Translations under genes and position numbers: made by a program
Source: Prevotella sp.
GTDB taxonomy: Bacteria; Bacteroidota; Bacteroidia; Bacteroidales; Bacteroidaceae
Length of the DNA stretch: 64,000 nt
Assembly (NCBI GenBank): GCA_017650905.1
Contig: JAGCDZ010000019.1
Location: forward strand, 1-64,000
Direction of reading: 5' to 3'
Shown: one piece after another, positions 1 to 7,887 of the stretch
Layout: the number at the start of each line of letters is the position of its first letter
How positions within the stretch are numbered: the first letter of the stretch is position 1
Notes under the pieces: model-generated
The model's input: only the letters and a program-made list of their open reading frames with translations
Databases searched by the model: none
What the model was told of the DNA's origin: nothing

Positions 1-345
1 CAGCTGAATCTTAGCGGCCTCGGCAGCCTCGATGACGTGACGCTCTTTGGTGGCTCCGATAATGGGCTGTGTTCCCTTGGCGATAGCCCAGGCGATGCCG
101 ATCTGCGAGCACGATGCACCGTACTTCTTGCCGATGGTGGTCATCTCATTAGTGAGGGCTTCAAGCTGTTCCAGCACGGGGTTATACTTCTTGCCTCGGT
201 CGCTCTCTGCGGGCAACGGGTTCTCCTTATTATATTTACCTGAGAGTGCGCCCTGTTCCAGCACCATGTAGGCCCAGAACTCAATGCGGTTCTCCTTGCA
301 GTAGTCCAGCACGCCACCTTTCTCCGACGAACGGTAGAGTAGGGA
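1..345 (-). pseudogene. Aldo/keto reductase, 5'-truncated remnant (continues past left edge)
   Basis: The reverse strand reads without a stop into the left edge and gives the C-terminal part of an aldo/keto reductase: LLYRSSEKGGVLDYC, FWAYMVLEQGALSGKY, then IAWAIAKGTQPIIGATKE, which matches the AKR cofactor-binding tail. The reading frame is closed by a TAA at 376-378, about 30 bp before homology begins, and there is no ATG, so the N-terminal barrel strands and the catalytic Asp-Tyr-Lys-His region are absent. The upstream DNA is an ordinary intergenic and promoter region, so this looks like a deletion remnant rather than a single frameshift. The downstream end cannot be seen. Confidence 0.75.
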
Positions 346-425
346 GAATGGGCAAAGCAGGCACAAAGTAATCGATTATAGATGTGAATAAAAAAAACTG
401 AATAGTATTATTATGTTGTAGGTTG

Positions 426-459
426 AAACGTCGAAAGACATGGGGGCAAACGTCGAAAG
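426..459 (+). promoter_or_regulatory. Direct repeat AAACGTCGAAAG x2, candidate LytTR operator
   Basis: The 12-mer AAACGTCGAAAG occurs at 426-437 and again at 448-459, a start-to-start distance of 22 bp or two helical turns. LytTR-domain regulators are known to bind two ~9-bp direct repeats at about this spacing upstream of the promoter. The pair ends 4 bp before the -33 element of the following gene, and a LytTR regulator is encoded at 2039-2764. Binding is inferred. Confidence 0.55.
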
Positions 460-463
460 TGAT

Positions 464-494
464 TTTGAAGCAGACGGAATTGTTCATACCTTTG
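464..494 (+). promoter_or_regulatory. Bacteroidota promoter for the 573 gene
   Basis: TTTG at 464-467 (-33 type) is followed 19 bp later by TACCTTTG at 487-494 (-7 type), matching the Bacteroidota sigma-ABfr consensus. Transcription should start near 500, giving a leader of about 70 nt before the ATG at 573. Confidence 0.65.
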
Positions 495-572
495 CACTGT
501 CAAAAGACGAAAACAAAGTCTGAAGACAGAAACAGATAATAAACATATTAACAATTTAAAAACGCAAAGGAT

Positions 573-938
573 ATGAAAAAGATGATGATCGCCCTCGTGG
601 CAATGTTCGTGATGACAATGAGTGCTAACGCACAGAGTGAAAACAATTACAGCAAGCTGACATTCGACCGTTTAAGCAGCTATCTGGATCTGAGAGTGGA
701 CCAGAGAGAATCGGTGAAGACAGCAATGGCGCAGTTCAATAGTTCGATGGAAGCCTATTATCAGTTGAATGATGCCTCAAAGGGGGGTGAAGCTTGGGAG
801 AAGATTCAGGCTCGTCATAAGGCTACTATGAAGAAGATCCTGAGTGAGAAGCAGTACAACAAGTATATTCAGATGCTCGACCTGACAGTAAAGAATACTG
901 CCGAGAGAATCATGGACGAGACTATTGCTACCAGATAG
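573..938 (+). CDS. Small secreted helical protein, Spy/CpxP-like in appearance
   Basis: 121 aa with a clear signal peptide (KMMIALVAMFVMTMSANA, cut near residue 20). The mature part is charged and predicted helical. The stretch YLDLRVDQRESVKTAMAQF resembles the LTxxQ-type repeat of Spy/CpxP periplasmic proteins, but similarity is by eye only. It sits just upstream of a LytS/LytTR pair and carries a LytTR-like double box in front of its promoter, so it is a likely target of that system, perhaps an envelope stress or surface protein. A terminator separates it from the kinase gene. Function unknown. Confidence 0.7.
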   Translation: MKKMMIALVAMFVMTMSANAQSENNYSKLTFDRLSSYLDLRVDQRESVKTAMAQFNSSMEAYYQLNDASKGGEAWEKIQARHKATMKKILSEKQYNKYIQMLDLTVKNTAERIMDETIATR

Positions 939-970
939 CAGTTCAAAGCCCACATACTTTGATGATTCGT

Positions 971-1005
971 CTCTCCTGCATAGAGATTATGCGGGAGAGA
1001 TTTTG
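971..1005 (+). terminator. Rho-independent terminator
   Basis: CTCTCCTGCATA (971-982) pairs with TATGCGGGAGAG (988-999) around a GAGAT loop, with one G-T wobble, followed by ATTTTG. It ends the 573-938 transcript. Confidence 0.8.
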
Positions 1006-1032
1006 TCGTTTCAGAAAGTTTTCGTATATTTG
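1001..1032 (+). promoter_or_regulatory. Promoter of the LytS-type kinase gene
   Basis: TTTTG at 1001-1005 and TATATTTG at 1025-1032 are spaced 19 bp. The T-run of the preceding terminator doubles as the -33 element. The ATG at 1038 begins only 5 nt after the -7 box, so the mRNA should be leaderless or nearly so. Confidence 0.65.
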
Positions 1033-1037
1033 CACCG

Positions 1038-2042
1038 ATGAAGAAAATACAGGCAAAAGACATCTGGTTGCTGGTGGCACAAATACTGCTGCTGTCATTT
1101 ATCATGCTCTCACCAGCACTGATCAGTTATATCAGCAGCGGCGATGGCAAGCTGGTTATGGATTCCCTATGGATAGCCTTCTATTGGCTGATTCCCGCGA
1201 TGATTGTTTATCTGCTTAACTTCTACCTGTGCATACCCCTGTTGTGGATCCGTCATCGCTACTGGCTATTCGGTGTGACGAATGCGGGACTGATTCTGAT
1301 TACCAACCTGCATCTTTTTAATAATAATCACAGCGATCTGCCAGATCATTTCCGTGCTGGCTATATCTCGTCGATAACCGTCTCGCTACTACTTTGTCTG
1401 ATGGCCATCGGCATTGCGCTGAGTGTCCGATATATGATGCGACGAAGCGAACATAAGCAGAAAGAGATAGAGGCTGAACTCGCTTGGTTGAAGAACCAGA
1501 TAAATCCGCACTTCTTGTTTAATACACTCAACAATATCTCCAGTCTGGCACAGATTGACGGTGATGAGACGCAGGAGGCCATTATGCAACTGAGCGACCT
1601 GCTGCGCTATGCGATGTATGAGACCAATAAGCCCAAAGTACGCCTTGATGGTGAAGTGGAATTCATGCGCAACTACATCGGGCTCATGAAACTGCGTTGT
1701 AATGAGATGACAACCGTCAAGGCACAATTCACAGTTCATAATTCACAGATGGAAGTAGCTCCACTATTGTTTATCTCGCTCATTGAGAATGCTTTCAAGC
1801 ACGGTATGAACAGTAATGCGCCTGCTACTATTGATATCAGCCTGACACAGCATGACGATACACTTGTATTCCTCTGCAACAACACGAATAATCCCAAGTC
1901 TACCAAAGACCGTAGTGGTTCAGGCATCGGACTCGAAAATACCCGCCGTCGCCTGGACCTGCTCTATCCCGGACACTACACTTGGGAACAGAAAATTACC
2001 CCAGAGAATATCTATCACGTCAAAATCTCCATCCGCCTATGA
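1038..2042 (+). CDS. LytS/YehU-family sensor histidine kinase
   Basis: 334 aa. Four membrane segments occupy roughly residues 9-140, followed by a His_kinase domain of the LytS type: QINPHFLFNTLNNIS carries the phospho-acceptor His158, the N box is LIENAFKHG, and the G box is GSGIGLENTRRRL. There is no obvious extracytoplasmic sensor domain, so the ligand probably acts through the membrane segments. The gene overlaps the LytTR regulator by 4 nt (ATGA), so the two form one translational unit. Start: the ATG lies right after the -7 box, with no room for a ribosome site. A microrepeat-like segment (1724-1747) is embedded in frame just before the N box. Confidence 0.92.
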   Translation: MKKIQAKDIWLLVAQILLLSFIMLSPALISYISSGDGKLVMDSLWIAFYWLIPAMIVYLLNFYLCIPLLWIRHRYWLFGVTNAGLILITNLHLFNNNHSDLPDHFRAGYISSITVSLLLCLMAIGIALSVRYMMRRSEHKQKEIEAELAWLKNQINPHFLFNTLNNISSLAQIDGDETQEAIMQLSDLLRYAMYETNKPKVRLDGEVEFMRNYIGLMKLRCNEMTTVKAQFTVHNSQMEVAPLLFISLIENAFKHGMNSNAPATIDISLTQHDDTLVFLCNNTNNPKSTKDRSGSGIGLENTRRRLDLLYPGHYTWEQKITPENIYHVKISIRL

Positions 2043-2764
2043 AACCGTTCACTTGTATGATAGTCGACGATGAGCCGTTGGCTGTACGCCTGCTGGAATC
2101 GTATGTGGAAAAGACTCCCGACTTGCAACTACTGGCTTCATATACAGACTCCATCACGGCCATCAACGCTATCAAAAAGCAAAAGCCCGACTTGCTGTTT
2201 CTCGATATTCAGATGCCGAACATCGACGGTATGGAGTTGGCACACAGCCTGCCAGAACAAACACGCGTCGTCTTCACGACAGCCTTTAAAGAATATGCTT
2301 TCGAGAGTTATGAGGTAAATGCCCTCGATTTCCTACTGAAACCCATCAGATATAACAAATTCCTTGGATCAATAGAAAAGGCCATAAAGTGGTTTGACAC
2401 CCAACAGACTGCCGTCCAGCCCAAACAGCAGCCGAATACCATATTCGTCCGAGTTGATGGAGAATGGAGGAATATCTCCATTGATCAGATTACTTATGTC
2501 AACGGCATGAAAGACTATGTGATGTTCTATCTTGACGGTGAGAAAAAGCCGCTGGTTTCTCATCTGACCATGAAAGCTGTCGAGGATATGTTGCCAACAG
2601 ACAAATTCCTGCGCATTCACCGCTCCTATATTGTAGCAGTTGATAAGATTCAAAAAGTGGATCGCAATGATTGTGTCTATATAGGAGATGAAATCATCCA
2701 CATCCCTGATGGCTATCTGCAGACTTTCCGAAACTTCCTTGAGACACGCTCGTTCCCCAAATAA
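2039..2764 (+). CDS. LytTR-family response regulator
   Basis: 241 aa. Receiver domain at residues 1-~118 with acidic DDE near the N-terminus, phospho-acceptor Asp56 (FLDIQMP), conserved Thr (FTTAF) and Lys (LLKPI). The LytTR DNA-binding domain fills ~140-241 (IFVRVDGEWRNISIDQITYV ... FLRIHRSYIVAVDKIQ). I take the ATG at 2039, overlapping the kinase stop, rather than the longer reading from 1982, because the receiver fold begins there. It is predicted to bind paired direct repeats; one such pair lies at 426-459. Confidence 0.93.
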   Translation: MKPFTCMIVDDEPLAVRLLESYVEKTPDLQLLASYTDSITAINAIKKQKPDLLFLDIQMPNIDGMELAHSLPEQTRVVFTTAFKEYAFESYEVNALDFLLKPIRYNKFLGSIEKAIKWFDTQQTAVQPKQQPNTIFVRVDGEWRNISIDQITYVNGMKDYVMFYLDGEKKPLVSHLTMKAVEDMLPTDKFLRIHRSYIVAVDKIQKVDRNDCVYIGDEIIHIPDGYLQTFRNFLETRSFPK

Positions 2765-2820
2765 AAACGTATAAAAAAAGCAATCAAGATGTTCCTCATG
2801 ACAGCAGCCTGTTTGTTCAA

Positions 2821-2857
2821 AAACTGATATCACTCGGGTGCTGATGTCGGTTTTTCT
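2821..2857 (+). terminator. Terminator after the LytTR pair
   Basis: AAACTGATATCA (2821-2832) pairs with TGATGTCGGTTT (2842-2853), using two wobbles, and runs into TTTTTCTTC. Confidence 0.65.
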
Positions 2858-2912
2858 TCAAAATTGTGTTAAATTGAAAAGAATCTGCCTCAAAAGTGTG
2901 ATATCCTCTGAT

Positions 2913-2928
2913 TATATTTGTACCTTTG
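2913..2928 (+). promoter_or_regulatory. Candidate -7 elements for the 3068 gene
   Basis: TATATTTG (2913-2920) and TACCTTTG (2921-2928) lie back to back. Neither has a clear TTTG 19 bp upstream, so which is used cannot be decided. The leader would be about 130-140 nt, and the rest of 2930-3067 shows nothing else I recognise. Confidence 0.4.
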
Positions 2929-3067
2929 CCACAAATGTATCAGAGTTTTGCTTGTTTTCTAATCACAACACTAAGACAAGTGAACTATCTGATATGGCAT
3001 AAATCTATGGCAACCTTGTTGCTCAGGATATTAGTGTATTACTGATAGTGTTGCGGAATGAAGGTGT

Positions 3068-3691
3068 ATGAAAAGAATTGCTTTATTTTTAATCGTAGCG
3101 CTTGCCCTGTTTTCAGCAGTAGGCGGCTATAATGGCACAAATGCTAATGCAACCAACTTGTCCGACAATACGCAGGTTCAAGACACGATGATACTTGGCA
3201 AACTCTATTTCGTAAATCTCAAAGAGGGAGAAAAGCCCATTATGACAGGCTTGATTCTTTCTGGTAACCGTTGCGGCAGTGCTGGTTTCAACAATAAACC
3301 TTACGCCATCGAAGGTATCCGTTCAGTTTTTGAACTTGACGAATGGGTAGAGTTTTATCCACAAGCAAATGCAAAGACAGGCATCAAAGTGATGGTTTTC
3401 AAGCACAAAGCCGACCAAGGTTTTTACCAGAAAAACAAGTTGAACGACGAGACCCCTGATTATATTCAAGAGTGTGAGTTGAACAAAGATCCCGATGCAG
3501 AAGAAAACTCTCAATGGGGTACCTTCTGTCTTCATCCCGAGGAGGTTAATCCAGGCTACTATGATTTTGTTTTCATTTACAACAACAAGGTTTTTGCCAC
3601 AATGGTAACTAAATTCTATAAACCCGACGAACTATTCGAGAAATCAGATTCGGAGTTGGAGAAACTAATGGTGCAACGTATCAATCAATAA
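3068..3691 (+). CDS. Secreted protein of unknown function
   Basis: 207 aa. Residues 1-~21 form a signal peptide (MKRIALFLIVALALFSAVGG), without a clear lipobox. The mature part is soluble, acidic and tryptophan/tyrosine-containing, with three cysteines (GNRCGSAG, IQECELN, GTFCLHP). The pattern of alternating hydrophobic strands (YFVNLKEGEKPIMTGLIL, KVMVFKHK, YYDFVFIYNNKVFATMV) suggests a beta-sandwich. I recognise no family. It stands alone, convergent with the DUF3795 gene. Confidence 0.65.
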   Translation: MKRIALFLIVALALFSAVGGYNGTNANATNLSDNTQVQDTMILGKLYFVNLKEGEKPIMTGLILSGNRCGSAGFNNKPYAIEGIRSVFELDEWVEFYPQANAKTGIKVMVFKHKADQGFYQKNKLNDETPDYIQECELNKDPDAEENSQWGTFCLHPEEVNPGYYDFVFIYNNKVFATMVTKFYKPDELFEKSDSELEKLMVQRINQ

Positions 3692-3743
3692 TGACACAAT
3701 GGGGTCTGGCCGATAGCGACAAGTGCTTTTGTTTTCATATTTT

Positions 3744-4085
3744 TTATTTCCGCATGGTCTGTTCACCTCGCTTTGTCATTTCTTCTGCAAAGGCTTGTTC
3801 ACCATTTTCGCGAATGTATCGGATGCAGGCAGGACGGTCGCTACGGAAGACGAATGCGAAGAACTTTCCTATCAGATTGTTATGAAGTTGACAATCCTTG
3901 ACGTCCATCTCGCACTCGGCACAGGTATGGAAGCCCTTTTCTATGCAACACTTACGGATTTTACACCATGAAGCCTTTTCGTTTTCATGACATCCTTGGC
4001 ATTTGCCCATGCGATATTTCCTGCATGCTCCGCAGTAGAGTCCGCAAGCCGCAATCGCTTTTGTATTTACTTCTATCTCCTTCAT
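3744..4085 (-). CDS. DUF3795-type cysteine-rich protein
   Basis: 113 aa, cytoplasmic. It has the cysteine pattern of the DUF3795 family: CGLYCGACRKYRMGKCQGC in the first third, then CKIRKCC and CAECEMDVKDC, which would suit a metal or FeS site. The C-terminal third (RSDRPACIRYIRENGE) is family-typical. It lies 52 nt downstream of the MerR regulator on the same strand, the two separated by a hairpin, so they may be co-transcribed. The function of the family is unknown. Confidence 0.8.
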   Translation of the reverse strand: MKEIEVNTKAIAACGLYCGACRKYRMGKCQGCHENEKASWCKIRKCCIEKGFHTCAECEMDVKDCQLHNNLIGKFFAFVFRSDRPACIRYIRENGEQAFAEEMTKRGEQTMRK

Positions 4086-4100
4086 TATTCATATGTTTAA

Positions 4101-4128
4101 TGTCTGCCCCATTGTTGGTGAGGCAGAC
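4101..4128 (-). other. Intergenic hairpin GTCTGCC/GGCAGAC
   Basis: A perfect 7-bp inverted repeat (4101-4107 and 4122-4128) between the MerR and DUF3795 genes. It lacks a T-run, so attenuation or RNA protection is as likely as termination. Confidence 0.4.
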
Positions 4129-4137
4129 AATTTATGA

Positions 4138-4962
4138 TTATTCGATTGGTATCTGAATGACTGAGAGCCATTTCTCTGGGTCGTTTTGGTTCCATGCTCC
4201 GTCAATATAACAGGTACGTGGCTGACCAGCAATCTTATAGCCTTGTTCCTCCATGTAGCGAAATGCCTCGATGAATGAATCGTAAAAACGTTCGTAAGGG
4301 CCTACGTGCTTCATACAGAGTGCTTTTGGTACGGCTGGCAGACGTTTGAACTGGATGATAGCACTATCGGTGCCCATCTCTTCCACCTGTTCGCAATACT
4401 CGATGTCGACGTTCGTGGGTGTGTATTCCTTGTTGTGCTCTATGGTGAAGCAATAGCCTGGAGGTGGACACTTGCAACCCAAGCGCAGCATCTCTGGGCC
4501 AATCTTTTCGTAGCACAGAGGTCCAAGGGCTTCGTAATTGGGAATGACTTCACGATGACTTGCCACGATGATTTCAGGCAGTGATTGAATACTGAATTTT
4601 TCCATTGTCTTCATTTCTTTGCGAGAGTCTCTCCAGTCGAGCAGTTGGTTCCTGCGGGCTATCAGTTTCTTCAGTTGTGCCTCCGTTTCCTTAATCTTCT
4701 CAGTCAGCTGTCGGATGCTGGGTGTGTGCGAATCGTATTCATAGAGATCCTTAATCTCCTCCAGCGAAAATCCGAGTCGTTGCAGGTCGCGGATATCCTT
4801 TAGCTTCTGCATCTGGTTGATGCTGTAATAGCGGTATCCTGTCCACTCATCCACCTCGTCAGGCACCAAGAGTCCCTTCTGTTCATAGTGACGCAAGGTC
4901 TTTACTGTGACCTGCATCATCTTTGAGAACTCTCCGATTTTTAATTTCGTTTTATAACTCAT
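4138..4962 (-). CDS. MerR-family regulator with GyrI-like effector domain
   Basis: 274 aa. The N-terminal winged helix is classical MerR (KIGEFSKMMQVTVKTLRHYE, then GYRYYS), followed by a long dimerisation helix (~75-120) and a GyrI-like small-molecule-binding domain (~140-274; MKHVGPYERFYDSFIEAFRYM). This is the BmrR/TipAL layout of drug or metabolite sensors. The start at 4962 (MSYKTKLKIG) is chosen because the -7 element at 4998-4991 lies downstream of the upstream ATG at 5004. Targets are not evident; a DUF3795 gene follows. Confidence 0.88.
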   Translation of the reverse strand: MSYKTKLKIGEFSKMMQVTVKTLRHYEQKGLLVPDEVDEWTGYRYYSINQMQKLKDIRDLQRLGFSLEEIKDLYEYDSHTPSIRQLTEKIKETEAQLKKLIARRNQLLDWRDSRKEMKTMEKFSIQSLPEIIVASHREVIPNYEALGPLCYEKIGPEMLRLGCKCPPPGYCFTIEHNKEYTPTNVDIEYCEQVEEMGTDSAIIQFKRLPAVPKALCMKHVGPYERFYDSFIEAFRYMEEQGYKIAGQPRTCYIDGAWNQNDPEKWLSVIQIPIE

Positions 4963-4990
4963 AACCGCGCGATGTTTTGCTAAGCGATTG

Positions 4991-4998
4991 CAAAGATA
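4991..4998 (-). promoter_or_regulatory. -7 element of the MerR gene
   Basis: TATCTTTG on the reverse strand, about 29 nt before the ATG at 4962. It excludes the upstream ATG at 5004. Confidence 0.55.
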
Positions 4999-5080
4999 AG
5001 GCATGACCTAAGGGACGAGTCAAACGTTTTTCGCTTTTTAACTCTTATTTAACACTCACTGTTGTTTTAATTGATTTTAG

Positions 5081-5100
5081 TCGATACTGCTCACGCTCAG
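5081..5100 (+). repeat. Short dispersed repeat, copy 1
   Basis: TCGATACTGCTCACGCTCAG. By eye it matches 17 of 20 positions of the reverse-strand sequence at 6409-6428. It forms the junction where the GNAT gene loses homology and is followed by a small dyad CGACC-tct-GGTCG (5106-5118). Confidence 0.5.
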
Positions 5101-5252
5101 CTGCTCGACCTCTGGTCGCCTGCTACCGAAGGGACGCAAGAATAGAGGCATGCATTATTGCATTCACTCATTCGCAGTATTCTGTCCGTCACATCATCGT
5201 AGAATGCTATGATGGACTCATAGTCTTCAGTTGTTGCTCTGTTTAGTCTCAT
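5097..5252 (-). pseudogene. GNAT acetyltransferase, N-terminal fragment only
   Basis: A 51-codon frame that starts like a GNAT N-acetyltransferase (MRLNRATTEDYESIIAFYDD) and loses all resemblance after about 30 residues; the full family is about 150-180 aa. The start lies 4 nt after the stop of the FMN reductase gene, so it was once part of that operon. Homology breaks off next to the short repeat at 5081-5100, which suggests deletion or insertion at that element. Confidence 0.6.
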
Positions 5253-5256
5253 AGTT

Positions 5257-5784
5257 CTATATTAATGCGCCTAAATGATAGGCATTTTCTATAAATTGTG
5301 TTCCTTTGATGTCACCCTTGTCTTTGACTCCTCTCACGAGGATCTTACCAGCATCCTCCAGATTGAAGAATTTCAAGCAGAGGTTATATTCCGTCAGAAT
5401 GGCATCAAACAATTCTGGCAGCGTGGCAGCACCAACGAGCAGCAATGCCATCTTTTTGATGTGGAACGAATCACGGATGGGATTGTGGAATCTGTCGATG
5501 ACAGCTTTTAGCTGAGCACTGATGCCATAGAAATAGACGGGCGAGGCTATGACGAGCATGTCTGCCTGGCCCATCTTCTTATAGATTGCAGCCATATTGT
5601 CTTTCTGGGCACAGATACCGTTTTTAAAACAAGCGTTGCATCCCAAGCATGGGTTCACCTTGACATCACGCACAGAAACTATCTCTACATGATGATGCTT
5701 TGCAGCTCCTTTGGCAAAAGCATCTACCAACAATTCTGTATTACCACACTTACGAGGGCTTCCGGATAAAATCAATATGTTCAT
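5257..5784 (-). CDS. NAD(P)H-dependent FMN reductase / flavodoxin-fold protein
   Basis: 175 aa, cytoplasmic. Flavodoxin-like fold with the FMN phosphate loop at the N-terminus (LSGSPRKCGNTELL), a Cys pair region (CLGCNACFKNGIC) and the second flavin loop ASPVYFYGISAQLKAVIDR. This is the multimeric-flavodoxin or iron-sulfur-flavoprotein-like subgroup (NADPH-dependent FMN reductase family). It lies in a run of reverse-strand genes including a flavin/PNPOx-like lipoprotein and an SDR, and is followed directly by a broken GNAT gene. Substrate not predictable. Confidence 0.87.
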   Translation of the reverse strand: MNILILSGSPRKCGNTELLVDAFAKGAAKHHHVEIVSVRDVKVNPCLGCNACFKNGICAQKDNMAAIYKKMGQADMLVIASPVYFYGISAQLKAVIDRFHNPIRDSFHIKKMALLLVGAATLPELFDAILTEYNLCLKFFNLEDAGKILVRGVKDKGDIKGTQFIENAYHLGALI

Positions 5785-5854
5785 CGTTATTCAGTCACCT
5801 GTCTTTAAATCATCAGCATCTCAAAACTCTTTGTTGATGACCTTCAGTTTCATT

Positions 5855-6478
5855 TTAGAAACTTACCTTTCTTTCAGGTGCTGAAAACGAGCAGAATCGG
5901 GCTGTTGCATTGGTGATGTAGAGCACGGCCATATTGTCATCATCAGCCTTATACATCGACTTCAAACTCTCGTTGCGGTTCAGGAACTCTTCTTTAACAG
6001 CCAATGCCTCGTCATTGACCAGAGTTCCACTCAGCCGCATCCATTCGCTCCCTGATTTCTTCAAGGCGCAGATCTCGAATTTGCCGTTCGCTGCCATCTG
6101 CTTGTAAACGTCCTTCACCTTGCCCGTCATGATGTAGAGACGGCCATCGATAATCTCTGATACGCCGAATGGACGAACATGGGGCTGGTCACTGTCGGCT
6201 GTGGCAATGAAGAATGCTCCGCACTCCTTCAAATACGCCTGTACTTCTTGCATATTTGTTTCTTTCATTTCTTTACTGATTGTGTCGTTAGTTACTACTT
6301 CGTTCGTTACCTCGCTACTCTCTGTTTCAGGAGCAGCTGCTTGTTTGTTACCACATGCTGCTAAGACTGCGAGTAAGCAAGAGCAAAGCCAAACGTGTTT
6401 GAACTTTGCCGAGCGTGAGCAGACTCGACCGAAGGTCAATGCGATCAAGGCAGCGAAAGCAAATAATACCTTTTTCAT
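5855..6478 (-). CDS. PNPOx-like (FMN-binding split barrel) lipoprotein, signal peptide interrupted by a repeat
   Basis: 207 aa. Residues ~75-207 form a pyridoxamine-phosphate-oxidase-like split barrel (AYLKECGAFFIATADSDQ, VRPFGVSEIIDGRLYIMTG), normally FMN or heme binding. The lipobox is LAVLAAC (Cys near residue 42). The signal peptide is abnormal: MKKVLFAFAALIALTF is followed by about 15 residues including charged ones (GRVCSRSAKFKHV) and then by a second hydrophobic stretch ending in the lipobox. The inserted DNA contains the short repeat found at 5081-5100. Export may therefore be impaired. No better internal start is visible. Confidence 0.75.
   Translation of the reverse strand: MKKVLFAFAALIALTFGRVCSRSAKFKHVWLCSCLLAVLAACGNKQAAAPETESSEVTNEVVTNDTISKEMKETNMQEVQAYLKECGAFFIATADSDQPHVRPFGVSEIIDGRLYIMTGKVKDVYKQMAANGKFEICALKKSGSEWMRLSGTLVNDEALAVKEEFLNRNESLKSMYKADDDNMAVLYITNATARFCSFSAPERKVSF
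6409..6428 (-). repeat. Short dispersed repeat, copy 2
   Basis: Reverse-strand TCGAGTCTGCTCACGCTCGG, related to 5081-5100. It lies inside the signal-peptide codons of the PNPOx-like lipoprotein, flanked by further non-coding-like sequence (6395-6440). Confidence 0.5.
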
Positions 6479-6524
6479 TTTAAACTTATTTTAGTTAATA
6501 CCATATATAGTGCTCTTATTTCAT

Positions 6525-7874
6525 TTATTTAATATTAAACGTCATGACGTAGGGATTAGCAAGTGTGAACGGATGCCAGTTCTCGCTGCCAGGCTTATTG
6601 GGATTGCCATACTTTACGAAGTTCGTCCAGCAGTCCATCACTTCATCTGCCAATTTGTAGTCTGCTTTTGTCATGGGGCGCCAACTGCGATCGAGCGTGT
6701 GGAACATATACCATAGTTCGGCTGAGTGGAAGGCGCCGTCGTGTGTGCCAGGCAGTTTACGGGCAAAGAGATACTGATAGGCTGGGCGATGATCAAGTGA
6801 GTCGCGCAAGAAGCAAAACGTATCAATTTGCTTGCCCATTGGACGGATATCATCCAGCGTGCAGCCAATCATGTATTCTGCATCGGCCAGATGCTGGTTT
6901 CTGGCGGCATCGTCGAAGCTCTCTTTCAGTAGGATGCCGTCGATATGGGGCCTGAAGAGCCCCATGCCCTCTGCCTTGAAATGATTGAGAAGTTCCTCGG
7001 CTGATGCGTTGCGCATCTTCTTCAAAGAGGTGTAGCCAAATTTATCCATAAAGGTCTTGCCCGTTGTCTCAGCCTGTTTCTGGCCATTGTCTGAATTTGA
7101 CGTTGTCGTCTCGCTGATGCCGCCACCGCTCTGGATGACCGCATTCTTGATCATGCCTTTCGACAAGGGCGACGAGACCAGATTCTTGATACTGGCAGCA
7201 CCGGCACTCTGTCCGAGAACGGTGATATTTTTGGGGTCGCCACCGAACTGCGCGATATTCTCATACACCCATTTAAGAGCTGCCACCTGATCGTAGGTAC
7301 CGTAGTTGCCCGATGTGCCGTCTGATGTCTCTGCCGACAGCTCAGGGTGGGCGAGAAAACCGAAGATGCCCAGACGGTAGTTGATGGTGACGAGGATCAC
7401 GCCACGGTTGGCCCATGCGTCGCCATCCATCGTAATCTCATGTCCGTAGCCGTTGAAATAGGCACCGCCATGTACCCAGAATGCCACAGGAAGTTTCTTG
7501 TCGCGTTGGCCGACGGCATCGGCAGGTGTCCAGATGTTCAGATAGAGGCAGTCCTCGCTCTGTACGGTATTCTCCTTCCAATAGAACTCATTGCCGTAGA
7601 ATGTGCCGACGGCATTGCCAGGCTGCCAGCAGATGTTGCTGAACGTGTCGGTTTTTCTCACGCCTTCCCACTTCCCGACGGGCTGCGGATGCTTCCAACG
7701 GAGATCACCTACGGGAGGTGCTGCGTATGGGATGCCTCTAAACACGGTTACATCACTCGATGCAGAGGCAACACCCTGCACCAGTCCACCTTCAACCTTG
7801 ACTACGGGACTCTGTCCCCATGCAAGAGCCACCATCAGGCTCAATGCGCATAATGCGAATAGCTTTTTAGTCAT
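6525..7874 (-). CDS. Type-B carboxylesterase, secreted
   Basis: 449 aa with a signal peptide (TKKLFALCALSLMVALAWG). Alpha/beta hydrolase of the carboxylesterase/para-nitrobenzyl esterase family: FRGIPYAAPPVGDLRW near the N-terminus, EDCLYLNIW, oxyanion hole VHGGAYFNGYG, nucleophile elbow GQSAGAAS, and a late AFHSAELWYMF that supplies the catalytic His. It is a little shorter than typical (about 500). The start MTKKLF at 7874 is preferred to 7925, which only adds non-signal sequence. Likely periplasmic or surface hydrolysis of ester substrates; it follows the SDR gene by 13 nt on the same strand. Confidence 0.9.
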   Translation of the reverse strand: MTKKLFALCALSLMVALAWGQSPVVKVEGGLVQGVASASSDVTVFRGIPYAAPPVGDLRWKHPQPVGKWEGVRKTDTFSNICWQPGNAVGTFYGNEFYWKENTVQSEDCLYLNIWTPADAVGQRDKKLPVAFWVHGGAYFNGYGHEITMDGDAWANRGVILVTINYRLGIFGFLAHPELSAETSDGTSGNYGTYDQVAALKWVYENIAQFGGDPKNITVLGQSAGAASIKNLVSSPLSKGMIKNAVIQSGGGISETTTSNSDNGQKQAETTGKTFMDKFGYTSLKKMRNASAEELLNHFKAEGMGLFRPHIDGILLKESFDDAARNQHLADAEYMIGCTLDDIRPMGKQIDTFCFLRDSLDHRPAYQYLFARKLPGTHDGAFHSAELWYMFHTLDRSWRPMTKADYKLADEVMDCWTNFVKYGNPNKPGSENWHPFTLANPYVMTFNIK

Positions 7875-7887
7875 AGTTCTGTCTATT

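Noticed and set aside
5785..5854. 10-codon ORF (MKLKVINKEF) after the PNPOx-like lipoprotein
   Set aside because: Too short to support, with no ribosome site or homology visible.
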